A model generated the notes under the pieces. It did no database searches. It saw only the letters and a list, made by a program, of their open reading frames with translations, and had not been told where the DNA came from. DNA of 64,000 bases from Gammaproteobacteria bacterium. Its GTDB lineage: Bacteria > Pseudomonadota > Gammaproteobacteria > Steroidobacterales > Rariloculaceae. The DNA is taken from positions 1 to 64,000 of the forward strand of contig JAJDWR010000068.1 in NCBI GenBank assembly GCA_022825505.1. The letters run 5' to 3'. Each line of letters starts with the position of its first letter. Position 1 is the first letter of the stretch. Shown here piece by piece: positions 24,858 through 34,289 of the stretch. The position numbers and the translations under genes were made by a program.

Positions 24858-25933
24858 TGCGATTCATCTTCAAGACCCATTATCGGCAGGACATCGCGAT
24901 CTTCAGGCACGATGGGCAGCGCTTCTGGTACGGGCTTCTGGCGATCGCCGTACTGCTGGCGCCGCTCGGTCTGGATACCTTCTACCTGGGGGAACTCGCC
25001 CTCGTCTACATTTACGCAATTGCCGGAATCGGCCTGATGCTGCTCGTCGGGTACACGGGACTCGTCAGTCTCGGTCACGCGGCCTTTCTCGCCATCGGCG
25101 CCTATGCGCATGCGATTCTCATGACCAACGGGCTCCCGTTCCCGGTGTCATTGATTCTCGCGAGCCTGGTCTGCACGGTGATCGGCGCAATCATCGGCCT
25201 GCCCGCCATGCGCATGACCGGAATCTATCTCGCGATTGCCACGCTGGCCTTCGCATTCATCGTCGAACACGCCATCGCGCACCTGGAACCGCTGACCGGC
25301 GGTTTTCGGGGCATGCCGGTCCCGCGGCCGATCCTGTTCGGCCTGGACCTGGGCGCCGCCGTCCCCTTCTACTTCGTTTGCCTGTTCGTTCTGATTGCGT
25401 GCCTGTTCGGTGCATTGAATCTCCTGCGTAGCCCGACGGGACGCGCAATGATCAGCATCAGGGATTCGGAGATTTCCGCCCAAGGCATCGGCATCGATCT
25501 CGTCAGAACCAAGAGCGTGGCCTTTGCAATATCGGCGGGGTTCACCGGGCTTGCGGGCGGCCTGTTTGCGCATGACTTCGGCTACCTCTCCCCCGACACC
25601 TTTACCATTCTGACGTCCATTCAGCTATTGCTCATGGTGGTGGTCGGTGGCCTCGGCTCGCTGCACGGAGTCATATTCGGCGCCATCTTCATCGTGCTGC
25701 TGCCCCAGTGCATCGCCCTGGTGCGGGACTGGATGCCGCCCACCGTGGGACAACTGCCGGGTCTGGAACCCGGACTCTTCGGGTTGGTGCTGGTGCTCTT
25801 CCTTGTCTACGAGCCACTGGGGATCTACGGTCGGTGGCGGAAAATCAGGGACTACTTCGAGGCCTTTCCGCTGTACCGCAAGGCGACGCACAAGCGCCAG
25901 CGGAGTTACCTGCGAACAGAGCGGGTGAAGTGA
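24857..25933 (+). CDS. livM: branched-chain amino acid-type ABC transporter permease (LivM family)
   Basis: 358 residues with about eight to ten hydrophobic segments. The LivM signature IAGIGLMLLVGYTGLVSLGHAAF is present (here AIAGIGLMLLVGYTGLVS), followed by FRGMPVPRP, MISIRDSEISAQGIGIDLVRTK and VVGGLGSLHGVIFGA. The cytoplasmic C-terminal tail is basic (residues about 330-358). It pairs with the LivH protein in the membrane. It overlaps livH by one base and the following ATPase gene by GTGA, so all are probably translated as a coupled set. Confidence 0.92.
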   Translation: MRFIFKTHYRQDIAIFRHDGQRFWYGLLAIAVLLAPLGLDTFYLGELALVYIYAIAGIGLMLLVGYTGLVSLGHAAFLAIGAYAHAILMTNGLPFPVSLILASLVCTVIGAIIGLPAMRMTGIYLAIATLAFAFIVEHAIAHLEPLTGGFRGMPVPRPILFGLDLGAAVPFYFVCLFVLIACLFGALNLLRSPTGRAMISIRDSEISAQGIGIDLVRTKSVAFAISAGFTGLAGGLFAHDFGYLSPDTFTILTSIQLLLMVVVGGLGSLHGVIFGAIFIVLLPQCIALVRDWMPPTVGQLPGLEPGLFGLVLVLFLVYEPLGIYGRWRKIRDYFEAFPLYRKATHKRQRSYLRTERVK

Positions 25934-26697
25934 GCGAGATAATCTTCAGCGCGCGGGCGCTAAACCTGAGTTTCGGCGGCGTGCATGCCGTGCGCGACGT
26001 GTCCTTCGACGTACAACGCGGCGAAGTCTTCAGCATCATCGGGCCGAACGGAGCCGGAAAGACAACGGTCCTGAACCTGATCAGCCGCCTCTACGATGTC
26101 GAGGGTGACGGCCGCCTGCTGTTCGAAGGCCTGGACATGACGCGGATCGCCGCAAGCGAGGTGGCCCGCCGGGGCATTGCGCGCACCTTCCAGAACACCG
26201 AGCTTTTCGAACACGAAACCGTGCTCAAGAACCTGCTGATCGGCCGCCACGTGCACAGGCGCACGGGCCTGCTCCCGGAACTTTTCTTCACACGCTCCGT
26301 GGCTCGCCAGGAACTCGCGTTTCGCCGGGCCGCCGAAGACATCATCGACCTGCTGGAATTGCAGGGCTATCGCGATCAGGTGGTCGCCAACCTTCCCTAT
26401 GGCATCCGCAAGATGGTCGAGGTTGCCCGAGCGTTGTGCATCGAACCAAAACTGCTCCTGCTCGATGAGCCTTCGTCCGGCCTCAATCCGGAAGAGACGG
26501 AGGACGTGGAGTTCTGGATCGAGGACATCAACGAGGAACTCGGCGCAACGATCATCATGGTGGAGCACGACATGAATCTCGTCTCCCGCGCATCGAACCG
26601 CGTGATGGCCATGGCCGACGGCGCCGTGCTCGCCATCGGGCAATCGAGGGACATTCGGAATCATCCCGACGTCCTGCGGGCCTACCTCGGAGACTAG
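25930..26697 (+). CDS. livG: ABC transporter ATP-binding protein (LivG family)
   Basis: 255 residues from a GTG in the livM stop (GTGA). Walker A GPNGAGKTT (about 38-46), Q-loop region RTFQNTELFEHETVLKNLL, a family-specific signature NLPYGIRKMVEVARAL in place of LSGGQ, Walker B LLLLDEPSSGLNPEE and switch His in MVEHDMNLV. LivG is one of two non-identical ATPases driving LivHM. The 74 codons that could extend the frame upstream are inside livM and are rejected. One base separates its stop from the next GTG. Confidence 0.93.
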   Translation: MSEIIFSARALNLSFGGVHAVRDVSFDVQRGEVFSIIGPNGAGKTTVLNLISRLYDVEGDGRLLFEGLDMTRIAASEVARRGIARTFQNTELFEHETVLKNLLIGRHVHRRTGLLPELFFTRSVARQELAFRRAAEDIIDLLELQGYRDQVVANLPYGIRKMVEVARALCIEPKLLLLDEPSSGLNPEETEDVEFWIEDINEELGATIIMVEHDMNLVSRASNRVMAMADGAVLAIGQSRDIRNHPDVLRAYLGD

Positions 26698-26698
26698 G

Positions 26699-27466
26699 GT
26701 GGCGACGCTCCTCGAACTCAAGAACGTCGAAACCTACTACGGTCCGGTGATGGCGATCCGCGGCGTCAGCCTGCAGGTGAGAAAGGGACAAATCGTGGCG
26801 CTGCTCGGCGCCAACGGGGCCGGGAAGACGACGGTCCTCAAGACCATCAGCGGCGCTATGGAGCCCCAGAAGGGCTCGATCACGCTCGATGACACCGAAA
26901 TCCAGGGCCTCGATCCGGATACGGTGGCACGCATGGGGGTGGCTCACGTGCCGGAGGGCCGTGAAGTCTTTCCCTTCCTGTCGGTGGAAGACAATCTCAA
27001 GGTCGGCGCCTTCAGTCGCCGGGACGGAGGCGAGGCGGCCGATCTGGAGTCGATGTACGGCTACTTCCCCGCGCTTCGGGAGAAGCGGCATGTGGAGGCG
27101 GGCTTTCTGTCGGGCGGCCAGCAGCAGATGCTCGCCATCGCGCGCGCGATGATGTTGAAGCCCGAGGTCATGCTCCTCGACGAACCTTCCCTCGGGCTGG
27201 CGCCGCGCCTTGTGGGCGAGATTGCGGCTATCGTGCGCCGACTGAACGATGAGCGGAACGTCACCATCCTGCTGGTCGAGCAGAACGCGAAACTTGCACT
27301 GGAAATCAGTCAATTCGGCTACGTGATGGAGCACGGGCGAATCGTGATGGAGGACACATCGGAACGCCTGAGAAACGCGGCGGACATCAGGGAGTTCTAC
27401 CTGGGCATGAAGGATCAGGGCGTGCGTGGGCGGCGCCGCTGGAAGCAGAGAAAGACCTGGCGCTGA
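26699..27466 (+). CDS. livF: ABC transporter ATP-binding protein (LivF family)
   Basis: 255 residues, GTG start one base after the livG stop. Walker A GANGAGKTT, signature FLSGGQQQMLAIARAM, Walker B VMLLDEPSLGLAPRL and switch-region ILLVEQNAKLAL are all intact, and VPEGREVFPFLSVEDNL is the LivF-specific stretch. It is the second ATPase of the transporter. The final 20 residues are unusually basic (RGRRRWKQRKTWR), beyond the normal LivF end. The stop overlaps the ligase start in TGATG, tying transport to ligation of the imported acid. Confidence 0.93.
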   Translation: MATLLELKNVETYYGPVMAIRGVSLQVRKGQIVALLGANGAGKTTVLKTISGAMEPQKGSITLDDTEIQGLDPDTVARMGVAHVPEGREVFPFLSVEDNLKVGAFSRRDGGEAADLESMYGYFPALREKRHVEAGFLSGGQQQMLAIARAMMLKPEVMLLDEPSLGLAPRLVGEIAAIVRRLNDERNVTILLVEQNAKLALEISQFGYVMEHGRIVMEDTSERLRNAADIREFYLGMKDQGVRGRRRWKQRKTWR

Positions 27467-29301
27467 TGTCGGACTACGACACGGAACTCACCTCGATCGA
27501 AGGTTTCCGCACGATACCGGCGTTGTTCTGGCATCGAGTCATCACCGAGGCCGACACGGTGGCGATTCGCGAAAAGGACTTCGGCATCTGGAACGAGTAC
27601 ACGTGGCGGCATTACGGCGATCAGGCCAGGCTGATCGGCCTGGGATTGAAGGCGCTCGGGCTCGCACGCGGCGATGTCTGCTCCATCGCGTCGGTAATCA
27701 ACAAGGAATGGCTGTTCGCGGATCTCGGAATAATCTGTGCAGGGGGCGTTACGAACGGGGTCTACCCCACCGACGCTCCCAACCAGGTCGAGTACCTGAT
27801 CGCCGACAGCGGTACGCGCTTCTACTTTGCCGAAGACGAAGAACAACTGGACAAGGTACTGGAAGTCCGGGAATCCACGCCCACGCTGGACAAAATCATC
27901 ATCTTCGACATGGAAGGGCTGCGCAACTTCAGCGACGAGCAGTGCATGAGCATCGAGTCGTTGCTCGACATGGGGCGGGCCTGGCTCGCGAACCATCCGG
28001 AGACCTGGGAGCGGGAAATCAACGCGGCCGAACCGGAGGACCTGATGATCATGACCTACACGTCGGGCACCACGGGCAGGCCGAAGGGCGCAATGATCAG
28101 TCACCGAAACATGATTTCCCAGATGATCTGCCTGCGTGAAGCGATGCCGATGCAACGGGGCGATGAGCAACTCGCTTTCCTGCCGCTCGCTCACATCGCC
28201 GGCCGAGTGTTCTACACATTCGCACCCATGGAATCGTGCGCGACCGTCAATATCGTGGAAAGCCTGGAAACGACGGTACAGGATCAGCAGGAGGTCTCCC
28301 CGACCGTTCATTTCGCGGTCCCGCGCGTATGGGAGAAGCAATACTCGGCCGTTTCGATCAAACTCGAGGAGGCTACGACCCTCGGGCGGTTCGCCTACGA
28401 CCGCGCGCTGGCGATCGGGAGGCGCGCCGCCGAATATCGCAAGCGCCGGGAGCCATTGCCGGCGGGTCTGGCGGTATTGAGCTTCATTGCCGACCTGCTC
28501 GTCTTCAGGAACGTGCGCCGGTTGCTGGGGATCGACCGGTGCCGGTGGCTTTCCACGGCGGCCGCGCCCATCGCGCCGGACCTCATCGAGTGGTTCTGGG
28601 CACTCAACCGGCCCATGTACGAGGTCTACGGGCAAACGGAGTGCTCGGCGATCGCCACCGCCAATACCGAGGCGGGCTGCCGTATCGGCAGTGTCGGGCG
28701 GCCCATCTCGGGCATCGACATCAAGCTCTCGGAACAAGGCGAAATCCTGATCAGGGGGCCGGGCGTCATCCGGGGCTACTGGAATCAACCCGACAAATCC
28801 GCCGAAATGATCGTCGACGGCTGGCTGCACACGGGCGACGTCGGGCGCATCGACGCTGACGGTTACATCTACGTCGTGGACCGGATGAAGGACATCATCA
28901 TCACGGCGGGGGGCAAGAACATCACCCCGAGCGAGATCGAGAATCAGCTCAAGTTTTCTCCCTACATATCGGATGCCGTCGTCGTTGGCGACAGGCAGCC
29001 TTACCTGACATGTCTCGTTATGATCGATCAGGAGAACGTCGTGAGGTTTGCACAGGTGAACGACGTACCCTTCACCAACTACACCAGCCTTTGCCGCACC
29101 GATGCGGTGATCGACCTCGTCGGCCGGGAGATCGAAAAGGTGAACGCGCGGTTTGCGCGCGTCGAGACGATCAAGAAATATCGACTCATCGATCAGTTGC
29201 TGGACCCGGAGGACGAGGAACTGACGCCCACCATGAAGCTCAAGCGCAAGGTCGTGAACGTGAAGTATGCCGATCTCATTGGTAGCATGTACGGGCACTG
29301 A
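27466..29301 (+). CDS. AMP-forming acyl-CoA synthetase, long-chain type
   Basis: 611 residues. The adenylate-forming P-loop MTYTSGTTGRPKGAMISH (about 196-213), YEVYGQTECSA (A5 motif), GWLHTGDVGRIDADGYIYVVDR (A7/A8) and the late KLKRKVV lysine region are present. Length and the FAYDRALAIGRRAAEYRKRR insertion resemble long-chain fatty acyl-CoA ligases. It activates a carboxylic acid with ATP and CoA. Being translationally coupled to livF and followed by the binding protein gene, it probably traps the substrate imported by this transporter, which is then more likely a hydrophobic or aromatic acid than an amino acid. Confidence 0.9.
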   Translation: MSDYDTELTSIEGFRTIPALFWHRVITEADTVAIREKDFGIWNEYTWRHYGDQARLIGLGLKALGLARGDVCSIASVINKEWLFADLGIICAGGVTNGVYPTDAPNQVEYLIADSGTRFYFAEDEEQLDKVLEVRESTPTLDKIIIFDMEGLRNFSDEQCMSIESLLDMGRAWLANHPETWEREINAAEPEDLMIMTYTSGTTGRPKGAMISHRNMISQMICLREAMPMQRGDEQLAFLPLAHIAGRVFYTFAPMESCATVNIVESLETTVQDQQEVSPTVHFAVPRVWEKQYSAVSIKLEEATTLGRFAYDRALAIGRRAAEYRKRREPLPAGLAVLSFIADLLVFRNVRRLLGIDRCRWLSTAAAPIAPDLIEWFWALNRPMYEVYGQTECSAIATANTEAGCRIGSVGRPISGIDIKLSEQGEILIRGPGVIRGYWNQPDKSAEMIVDGWLHTGDVGRIDADGYIYVVDRMKDIIITAGGKNITPSEIENQLKFSPYISDAVVVGDRQPYLTCLVMIDQENVVRFAQVNDVPFTNYTSLCRTDAVIDLVGREIEKVNARFARVETIKKYRLIDQLLDPEDEELTPTMKLKRKVVNVKYADLIGSMYGH

Positions 29302-29361
29302 AGCAATCGGGAATGAGCCTCCGGGAATTTTCCCCTGGCGGCCTGAATCGGGGAGTTGATC

Positions 29362-30555
29362 ATGTACGGCAAACTGGCGCCCGTCCTGTTTTCTCTGCCA
29401 TTGATGGCTGCCTGCGGCGGCGGGGACAGCGCCGACAGCGATGCCGGAGCCCCGGTCAGGGGCGTGACCGACACCGAGATCGTGATAGGGACCCAGAACG
29501 ACCTCTCCGGCCCCGCGGGCCTGCTTGGCGCCGAAGCCGTAAACGGCGCCCGATTGCGTTTCGAAGAGGCCAACGCGGCGGGCGGAATCCACGGGCGGCA
29601 GATCCGGTTCATCGTCGAGGATGCTCAGTACCAGATCCCCAGAGCCATTCAGGCGACCAACAAGCTGGTCAACCGGGACAATATCTTCGCCATGCTGTTG
29701 AGCATGGGCACGCCGATGAACAACGCCGTGATGGAGACGCTCTTCGAAGCCGGCGTCCCGAACCTCTTCCCCATCTCCGGCGCTCGCCAAATGGTCCAGC
29801 CCTTCCGGCCCATGATGTTTACGGCGCGCGGAATCTACTACGACGAAGTTCGCGCGGGAGTTCGTTACTTTGTCGAGGAACGAGGCGCGCAGAGTATCTG
29901 TGTCATGTACCAGGACACGGACTACGGTCAGGAAATTCTGGAGGCCGCGCAGGATCAGACCGAAGCGATGGGCATGGCCGTCACCGAGGTCTCGGCGCAC
30001 AGGCCGACCGATACGGAGTTCACGGCGGCCGTACTGCGCCTTCGCAATGCCGGTTGCGATACGGTGATGATGGGTACGATCAACCGGGACACGATCCTGA
30101 TTTTCGAGACGGCCAGAAAGATGGGCTGGACCGATGTCTCATTCGTCGGGCAAAACGCTTCCTACAACAAGGCGATCGCCGCGACCGAAAGCGGAGCGTC
30201 GGAAGGCTATTACGCATTCGTTCATATTGCCGCCATTTACGGCGATGACGACATGAGCCCGGAAGTCGCGCGCTGGTACCGGAGTTTCACCGAACGGTTC
30301 GGGTCCGAGCCCGGGTACCCCGCAATCGAGGGCTACCGCAACGCCGGTATCCTGGTCGATGCCATGGAAATGGCCGGACGCGATCTCAGTGCCGATGGGC
30401 TGATGGCGGCGCTGGAGTCCATGACCGGCTACGAGGACATCTTCGGCTACCGGCTGACGTTCGGCCCGGACGACCACAAGGGCGTGGATGAGTCCGTTCT
30501 GACGACGGTCGTTGACGGGCGCTGGGTGACCCTGGAGGAATCCGTCCGCTATTGA
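29362..30555 (+). CDS. ABC transporter substrate-binding lipoprotein (Peripla_BP_6)
   Basis: 397 residues. The signal ends in a lipobox LMAAC with lipidated Cys18, then a Gly/Asp/Ser linker and the binding-protein fold starting at DTEIVIGTQNDLSGPAGLLG. Domain markers include AVNGARLRFEEANAAGGIHG, GVPNLFPISGARQM, and ICVMYQDTDYGQEILEAA, typical of LivJ/HAAT-type receptors. ATG 29362 is chosen, with GGGGAG before it; a TTG two codons earlier is the alternative. It supplies substrate to LivHMGF. Membrane anchoring by lipid is less usual for Gram-negative Liv receptors. 60 bases follow the ligase. Confidence 0.9.
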   Translation: MYGKLAPVLFSLPLMAACGGGDSADSDAGAPVRGVTDTEIVIGTQNDLSGPAGLLGAEAVNGARLRFEEANAAGGIHGRQIRFIVEDAQYQIPRAIQATNKLVNRDNIFAMLLSMGTPMNNAVMETLFEAGVPNLFPISGARQMVQPFRPMMFTARGIYYDEVRAGVRYFVEERGAQSICVMYQDTDYGQEILEAAQDQTEAMGMAVTEVSAHRPTDTEFTAAVLRLRNAGCDTVMMGTINRDTILIFETARKMGWTDVSFVGQNASYNKAIAATESGASEGYYAFVHIAAIYGDDDMSPEVARWYRSFTERFGSEPGYPAIEGYRNAGILVDAMEMAGRDLSADGLMAALESMTGYEDIFGYRLTFGPDDHKGVDESVLTTVVDGRWVTLEESVRY

Positions 30556-30604
30556 GCGCCAGTCGCCTGACCTCTCTTGATGCGGTAACCAGGCGGAATT
30601 GACC

Positions 30605-31951
30605 ATGTCCGTAGCCGAACAACGCATCAATGTAGACGAGCAGCTGAACCGCAGCCCCGTCGGTCGTTTTCACGCGCTTGTGGTCGCGCTGTGCGGAATG
30701 GTCGTGCTCATCGACGGCTACGACCTGGTGGTCATGGGGCTGGTGATTCCGACGATGTCGGAAGCGTGGGCCGTGGAACCGTCGGTATTCGCGCCGGCGC
30801 TGTCGGCAGCCCTGATCGGCGTGCTGTTCGGTTCGAGCCTCGCCGGCATGGCGGCGGATTCCTTCGGGCGCCGCTGGACGATGGTCGTGTTGCTGCTGGT
30901 CGCCTCCGCATTCATGCTGTTGTCGGCGCGGGCCGAGTCCCTGATCGAGCTGACCGCGTACCGCTTCATGACCGGTTTCGGCGCCGGCGGGACCATTCCG
31001 CTCGCCATCGCCTTCACCTCCGAGTACATGCCGGAACGCAAACGCAACATGCTCGTGATCCTCATGTACGCCGGCGCGCCCATGGGCTCGGTGGTCGGCG
31101 GTTTCATCGCTCCGTGGATGATCGCCAACTACGGGTGGCAGGGCATATTCGTGCTCGGCGGCATCCTTCCCCTGGCCGCCGCGCTGGCGGTCGCACTGTT
31201 GTTGCCCGAGTCCGTCCGGCTGCTGGTGTCTCGGGGCTGCGATCACGGCGTGGCTGCGCGCCTGTTGCAGCGCGTGAATCCGCAGTTCAGGCCCGAGCCC
31301 GGGCAGCGGTTCTTCGTGCCGGAGCAGGAAGCGAAAAGGAAGCTGGCCGGCATCCGGGAACTGTTCGGCGGACGCAAGACGCTCGTCACGGCCATCGTCT
31401 GGGTCGTGTTCTTTGCCAACCAGTCGATCATCTTTCTGTTCGCCCTGTGGTTGCCGACGCTCTTCAGCGAGAGCAACGTACCTCTGGGCGTCGCACTCTA
31501 TGCCTACGCGCTGTACAAGCTCGGCGGTGCGGTCGGGGGCGTCGGTTTCGGCGTGCTGAGCGATCGCGTGGAGCCGGCAAACGTATTGCGTGTGACCTAC
31601 CCCATCGCCGCGGTACTGGTGGTGGTACTGGGTCTGACAACGTTCTCGGTACCCCTGCTGGCGGTGACCGCCGTGGTGACCGGTATCTGCGTCGGCGGCT
31701 CTTCCCTGTGCCTGGGGTCGATGACGGCCGGCCTGTACCCGGTCTACGCCCGCGCCACGGGCGTCGGCTGGGCGCTGGGGGTCGGGCGCCTGGGCTCGAT
31801 CATCAGCCCGCTGCTGGGCGGCGCGGCGATCGCCGCCGGCCTGAGCATGCCGGTGATCCTGCTGGTGTCGGCCAGCGCGCCGGTGATCTGTGCGCTCGGG
31901 GTCTGGTTACTGCCGGCGCTGACGACAGAAAATCGAACCGCGTCTGCGTAG
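30605..31951 (+). CDS. MFS transporter, aromatic acid:H+ symporter-like
   Basis: 448 residues with twelve hydrophobic segments. LIDGYDLVVMGLVIPTMSEAW near residue 38 is the TM1 'DG.D....g...P' feature of the AAHS group (PcaK/BenK-like). MAADSFGRRWTMVV is the MFS loop 2-3 motif and VLSDRVEPANVLRVT the loop 8-9 equivalent. It would import an organic acid with protons. It lies 49 bases after the binding protein gene in the same direction and could be part of the operon, giving a second entry route for a related substrate. The start used is ATG 30605 in preference to TTG two codons before. Confidence 0.85.
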   Translation: MSVAEQRINVDEQLNRSPVGRFHALVVALCGMVVLIDGYDLVVMGLVIPTMSEAWAVEPSVFAPALSAALIGVLFGSSLAGMAADSFGRRWTMVVLLLVASAFMLLSARAESLIELTAYRFMTGFGAGGTIPLAIAFTSEYMPERKRNMLVILMYAGAPMGSVVGGFIAPWMIANYGWQGIFVLGGILPLAAALAVALLLPESVRLLVSRGCDHGVAARLLQRVNPQFRPEPGQRFFVPEQEAKRKLAGIRELFGGRKTLVTAIVWVVFFANQSIIFLFALWLPTLFSESNVPLGVALYAYALYKLGGAVGGVGFGVLSDRVEPANVLRVTYPIAAVLVVVLGLTTFSVPLLAVTAVVTGICVGGSSLCLGSMTAGLYPVYARATGVGWALGVGRLGSIISPLLGGAAIAAGLSMPVILLVSASAPVICALGVWLLPALTTENRTASA

Positions 31952-32009
31952 TTCGCAGTTCAGCCTATCCGGGCCAACAAGGGCAATGATCCAGCAGTCG
32001 CCGTGATCC

Positions 32010-32561
32010 CTAGCCCGACGCCGGATGATCCCTCCGCGCCACATCGCCAAACGGATCGACGAAATGCCGGTCGGTCGCGACATGGACGGATTCCGGGTGC
32101 TTCGCGCGCATCATGGCCTTGATGACCTCTCCCATGCCCTTGCGGGCGTAGATCAGGAACAGGTACTTGCCGGACTCGATGTCGTCGTGAAACGGTTCCA
32201 GTTTCTTGTTTTCGGTAGATATGCCAACCAGGCCGCCTACCCACGCCCCGAAGCAGGTCGCAAGCACCACTACGCCGGCGTACGCGGCGAAGGATACATT
32301 CGGGCCGAAGGGTTGCAGCGACGCCATTACCACCGCACCGACCACGCCAGCCATGAACCCGGCGAAAGCGCCGGTGAGCCCGGACCGTACGATGTCCAGG
32401 GTCTCGATGTAGTTGCTGGAGTGGATGCGATGTTTCTGCAGCCCGGCTTCATCCTTGCTGATGACATGGATGTACCAGTCATCGACGCCGACGGCATGCA
32501 GATCGTCCGAGATGGTATGGGCGCTCTTCAAGGCTGGTGTCAGAAAGTACAGGCATTTCAT
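32010..32561 (-). CDS. small membrane protein with glycine zipper-like segments, unknown function
   Basis: 183 residues. Soluble N-terminal part about 60 residues (MKCLYFLTPALKSAHTISDD, IHVISKDEAGLQKH), then two hydrophobic stretches rich in Gly/Ala (SGLTGAFAGFMAGVVGAVVM and AYAGVVVLATCFGAWVGGLVGI), then a soluble C-terminal part ending in a His/Asp-rich tail. The layout resembles DUF1269/'general stress 17M'-like proteins in which a small alpha-beta domain is split by a hairpin of two membrane helices, but I cannot assign a family securely. GGGG-rich sequence precedes the ATG. It is divergent from a DUF6152 gene. Confidence 0.75.
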   Translation of the reverse strand: MKCLYFLTPALKSAHTISDDLHAVGVDDWYIHVISKDEAGLQKHRIHSSNYIETLDIVRSGLTGAFAGFMAGVVGAVVMASLQPFGPNVSFAAYAGVVVLATCFGAWVGGLVGISTENKKLEPFHDDIESGKYLFLIYARKGMGEVIKAMMRAKHPESVHVATDRHFVDPFGDVARRDHPASG

Positions 32562-32697
32562 ACTCTTAACCCCCCAAGACTAGCCTGACCATACTACCAC
32601 AGGGAATTCTGGCCTCACCGGACAGAGTCCCGAGCGCGATCAGGATCCGCAAGGGCGTACAATAGGTGCACAACAACCATTCGAACAGGCGGGAATC

Positions 32698-33738
32698 ATG
32701 AAAGTCCGAACCCGTATCTTCCTGACCCGTTCCACCATGATCGCCGCGCTGACAGTTCCTGTTTTTTCAGCCGTCACCGAGGCTCATCACTCCCGTGCCG
32801 AGTTTTCGGAGGACATCCTCGAGATCGAAGGCGAGATCGTCGCGGTGGACTGGTGGAATCCGCACCCGATGATCACGATGTATACCGTAGATGACGCCGG
32901 TCTGGAAAAGACCTGGAGGATCGAGTCGTGGCAGTCCGCAAACTCACTGGAGCGCAAAGGCGTACCGGACGGTAACCTGTTTCGTGTTGGTGATCGCGTG
33001 ACCGTGGCCGGACGGGAGTCCATGCGCCGCCCGGGTTTGGTGCTGGGGACCAATGTTCAGCTTGCGGACGGTGGCGAAGTCATTTTGCGCTCCCAGGGTG
33101 AACCCCATTTCGGCGGACCGGTCGTGGGCGGTGTGGAATGGTCACTTGACGGCAGCGACATCCGGGCAGGAGAAGAGCCTCAGGGCATCTTTCGTGTCTG
33201 GAGCATCGATAGCCGCGACGTAATGCCCGGCGATGTTCCCCTGACCGAAGCCGCGGCCGAGCAGGCGGCGTCGTTTGACGAATTGAGGGATCATCCCCAG
33301 TGGAGCTGCCAACCCGAGGGAATGCCCCTGGTGATGGACTCGTTCTACCCCATCGAATTCACCGATCACGGCGAAACGATCAGCCTGCGGCTGGAACGGA
33401 CCGACGCGACCCGCACCATTCACATGCATGCCGGCGCAAGCTCGGACAACCAGGCGCCCAGCCGGATGGGATACTCGGTGGGACGATGGGACGGAGACAC
33501 CCTGGTGGTGACGACCGACAGGATCGACTACCCCTACTTCGACGATGATGGCACGCCGCAGACGGGCTCCCTGGTCATAGTCGAGCGGTTCGAACTGGGC
33601 GACGATCGGCGCACGCTTCAGTCGACCGCAATCGCCACGGATCCCGCCGCGTTCACCGCTCCGGTCACGATCCTGACCCGTTGGCGATGGGTGCCCGGCG
33701 AAGTGATCAAGCCCTGGAACTGCGCTGTATCCGATTGA
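32698..33738 (+). CDS. exported DUF6152-family protein (copy 2)
   Basis: 346 residues, signal peptide about 1-28 ending TEAHH, again with the mature N-terminus at His-His. The motif EIEGEIVAVDWWNPHPM (about 41-57) has WWNPH where the other copies have WRNPH. C-terminal block MGYSVGRWDGDTLVV, then YPYFDDDGTPQ, IVERFELGDD, ATDPAAFTAP and a final W-P-G...W-N-C matches copies 1 and 3 closely in order and spacing. No enzyme function is known to me. It is flanked by divergent and convergent small genes, so likely transcribed alone. The conserved C-terminal Cys may be structural. Confidence 0.8.
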   Translation: MKVRTRIFLTRSTMIAALTVPVFSAVTEAHHSRAEFSEDILEIEGEIVAVDWWNPHPMITMYTVDDAGLEKTWRIESWQSANSLERKGVPDGNLFRVGDRVTVAGRESMRRPGLVLGTNVQLADGGEVILRSQGEPHFGGPVVGGVEWSLDGSDIRAGEEPQGIFRVWSIDSRDVMPGDVPLTEAAAEQAASFDELRDHPQWSCQPEGMPLVMDSFYPIEFTDHGETISLRLERTDATRTIHMHAGASSDNQAPSRMGYSVGRWDGDTLVVTTDRIDYPYFDDDGTPQTGSLVIVERFELGDDRRTLQSTAIATDPAAFTAPVTILTRWRWVPGEVIKPWNCAVSD

Positions 33739-33798
33739 CCCGGAAACGAGAATCGGAACCCCGGGAAATAGTGGCGAACTTGTACGGCGTGTCGGAAG

Positions 33799-34221
33799 CT
33801 ACTGAGCTTCCACCGGGGTGATTTCGACGGTGGAGTCGTGCATCCACCCGCTGTCCTCGTCGCCGACGGTGATGATCTGGTTGTCGTTCATGAACGAGTG
33901 CCTTCCCTCGTACCACCGCACGACAATCCCGGTCTCCCGGAGCTCCGGCGAAAGCTGAACCTGGACCCACTCGCCCTGACGGCCGATGACGGGCAGCACG
34001 GTGCCCTCCGCAGCCATCACCAGGACCACCGCGCCGGAAGTCGGCCGCGCATGCACGTTTGCATGGCTCGTCGGAACCCTGGCCTGTTCGGTTACCTCGG
34101 GCGCCTGTGCGAAGGTCTCGCCATCGGGCACCGGAAGTGCAGCCATGGCGGCGACCGCGCCCACAATCGTTGGCGCCCGGATTGCACGGCTGGCGATTCG
34201 CATGATCGACTCGATTCGCAT
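33799..34221 (-). CDS. exported bacterial SH3-domain protein
   Basis: 140 residues from the chosen ATG; another ATG six codons later and a TTG at 34257 are alternatives, none with a strong ribosome binding site. A signal peptide (about 1-39, ending TFAQA) precedes a single SH3-like barrel: SHANVHARPTSGAVVLVMAAEGTVLPVIGR followed by QGEWVQVQLSPE, shortened here, is the SH3_3 pattern 'lnvRsgPs......l..G..v.v.g..g.W..v'. Such domains bind peptidoglycan or proteins in the periplasm. The rest (DNQIITVGDEDSGWMHDSTVEI) is a short tail. It is divergent from the lipoprotein gene at 34290. Confidence 0.72.
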   Translation of the reverse strand: MRIESIMRIASRAIRAPTIVGAVAAMAALPVPDGETFAQAPEVTEQARVPTSHANVHARPTSGAVVLVMAAEGTVLPVIGRQGEWVQVQLSPELRETGIVVRWYEGRHSFMNDNQIITVGDEDSGWMHDSTVEITPVEAQ

Positions 34222-34289
34222 GCCGGACAGTGAATAACGGTTGACGGAGTCTGTCAAGCCGGCCAGAGTTCATCGTGAGGAGTACGCAG

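Noticed and set aside
34241-34257. TTGAC-N7-GTCAA inverted repeat between the SH3 and NHL genes as another MarR site
   Set aside because: Arms are only five bases and the spacing differs from the TTG-N6-CAA sites; could be chance.
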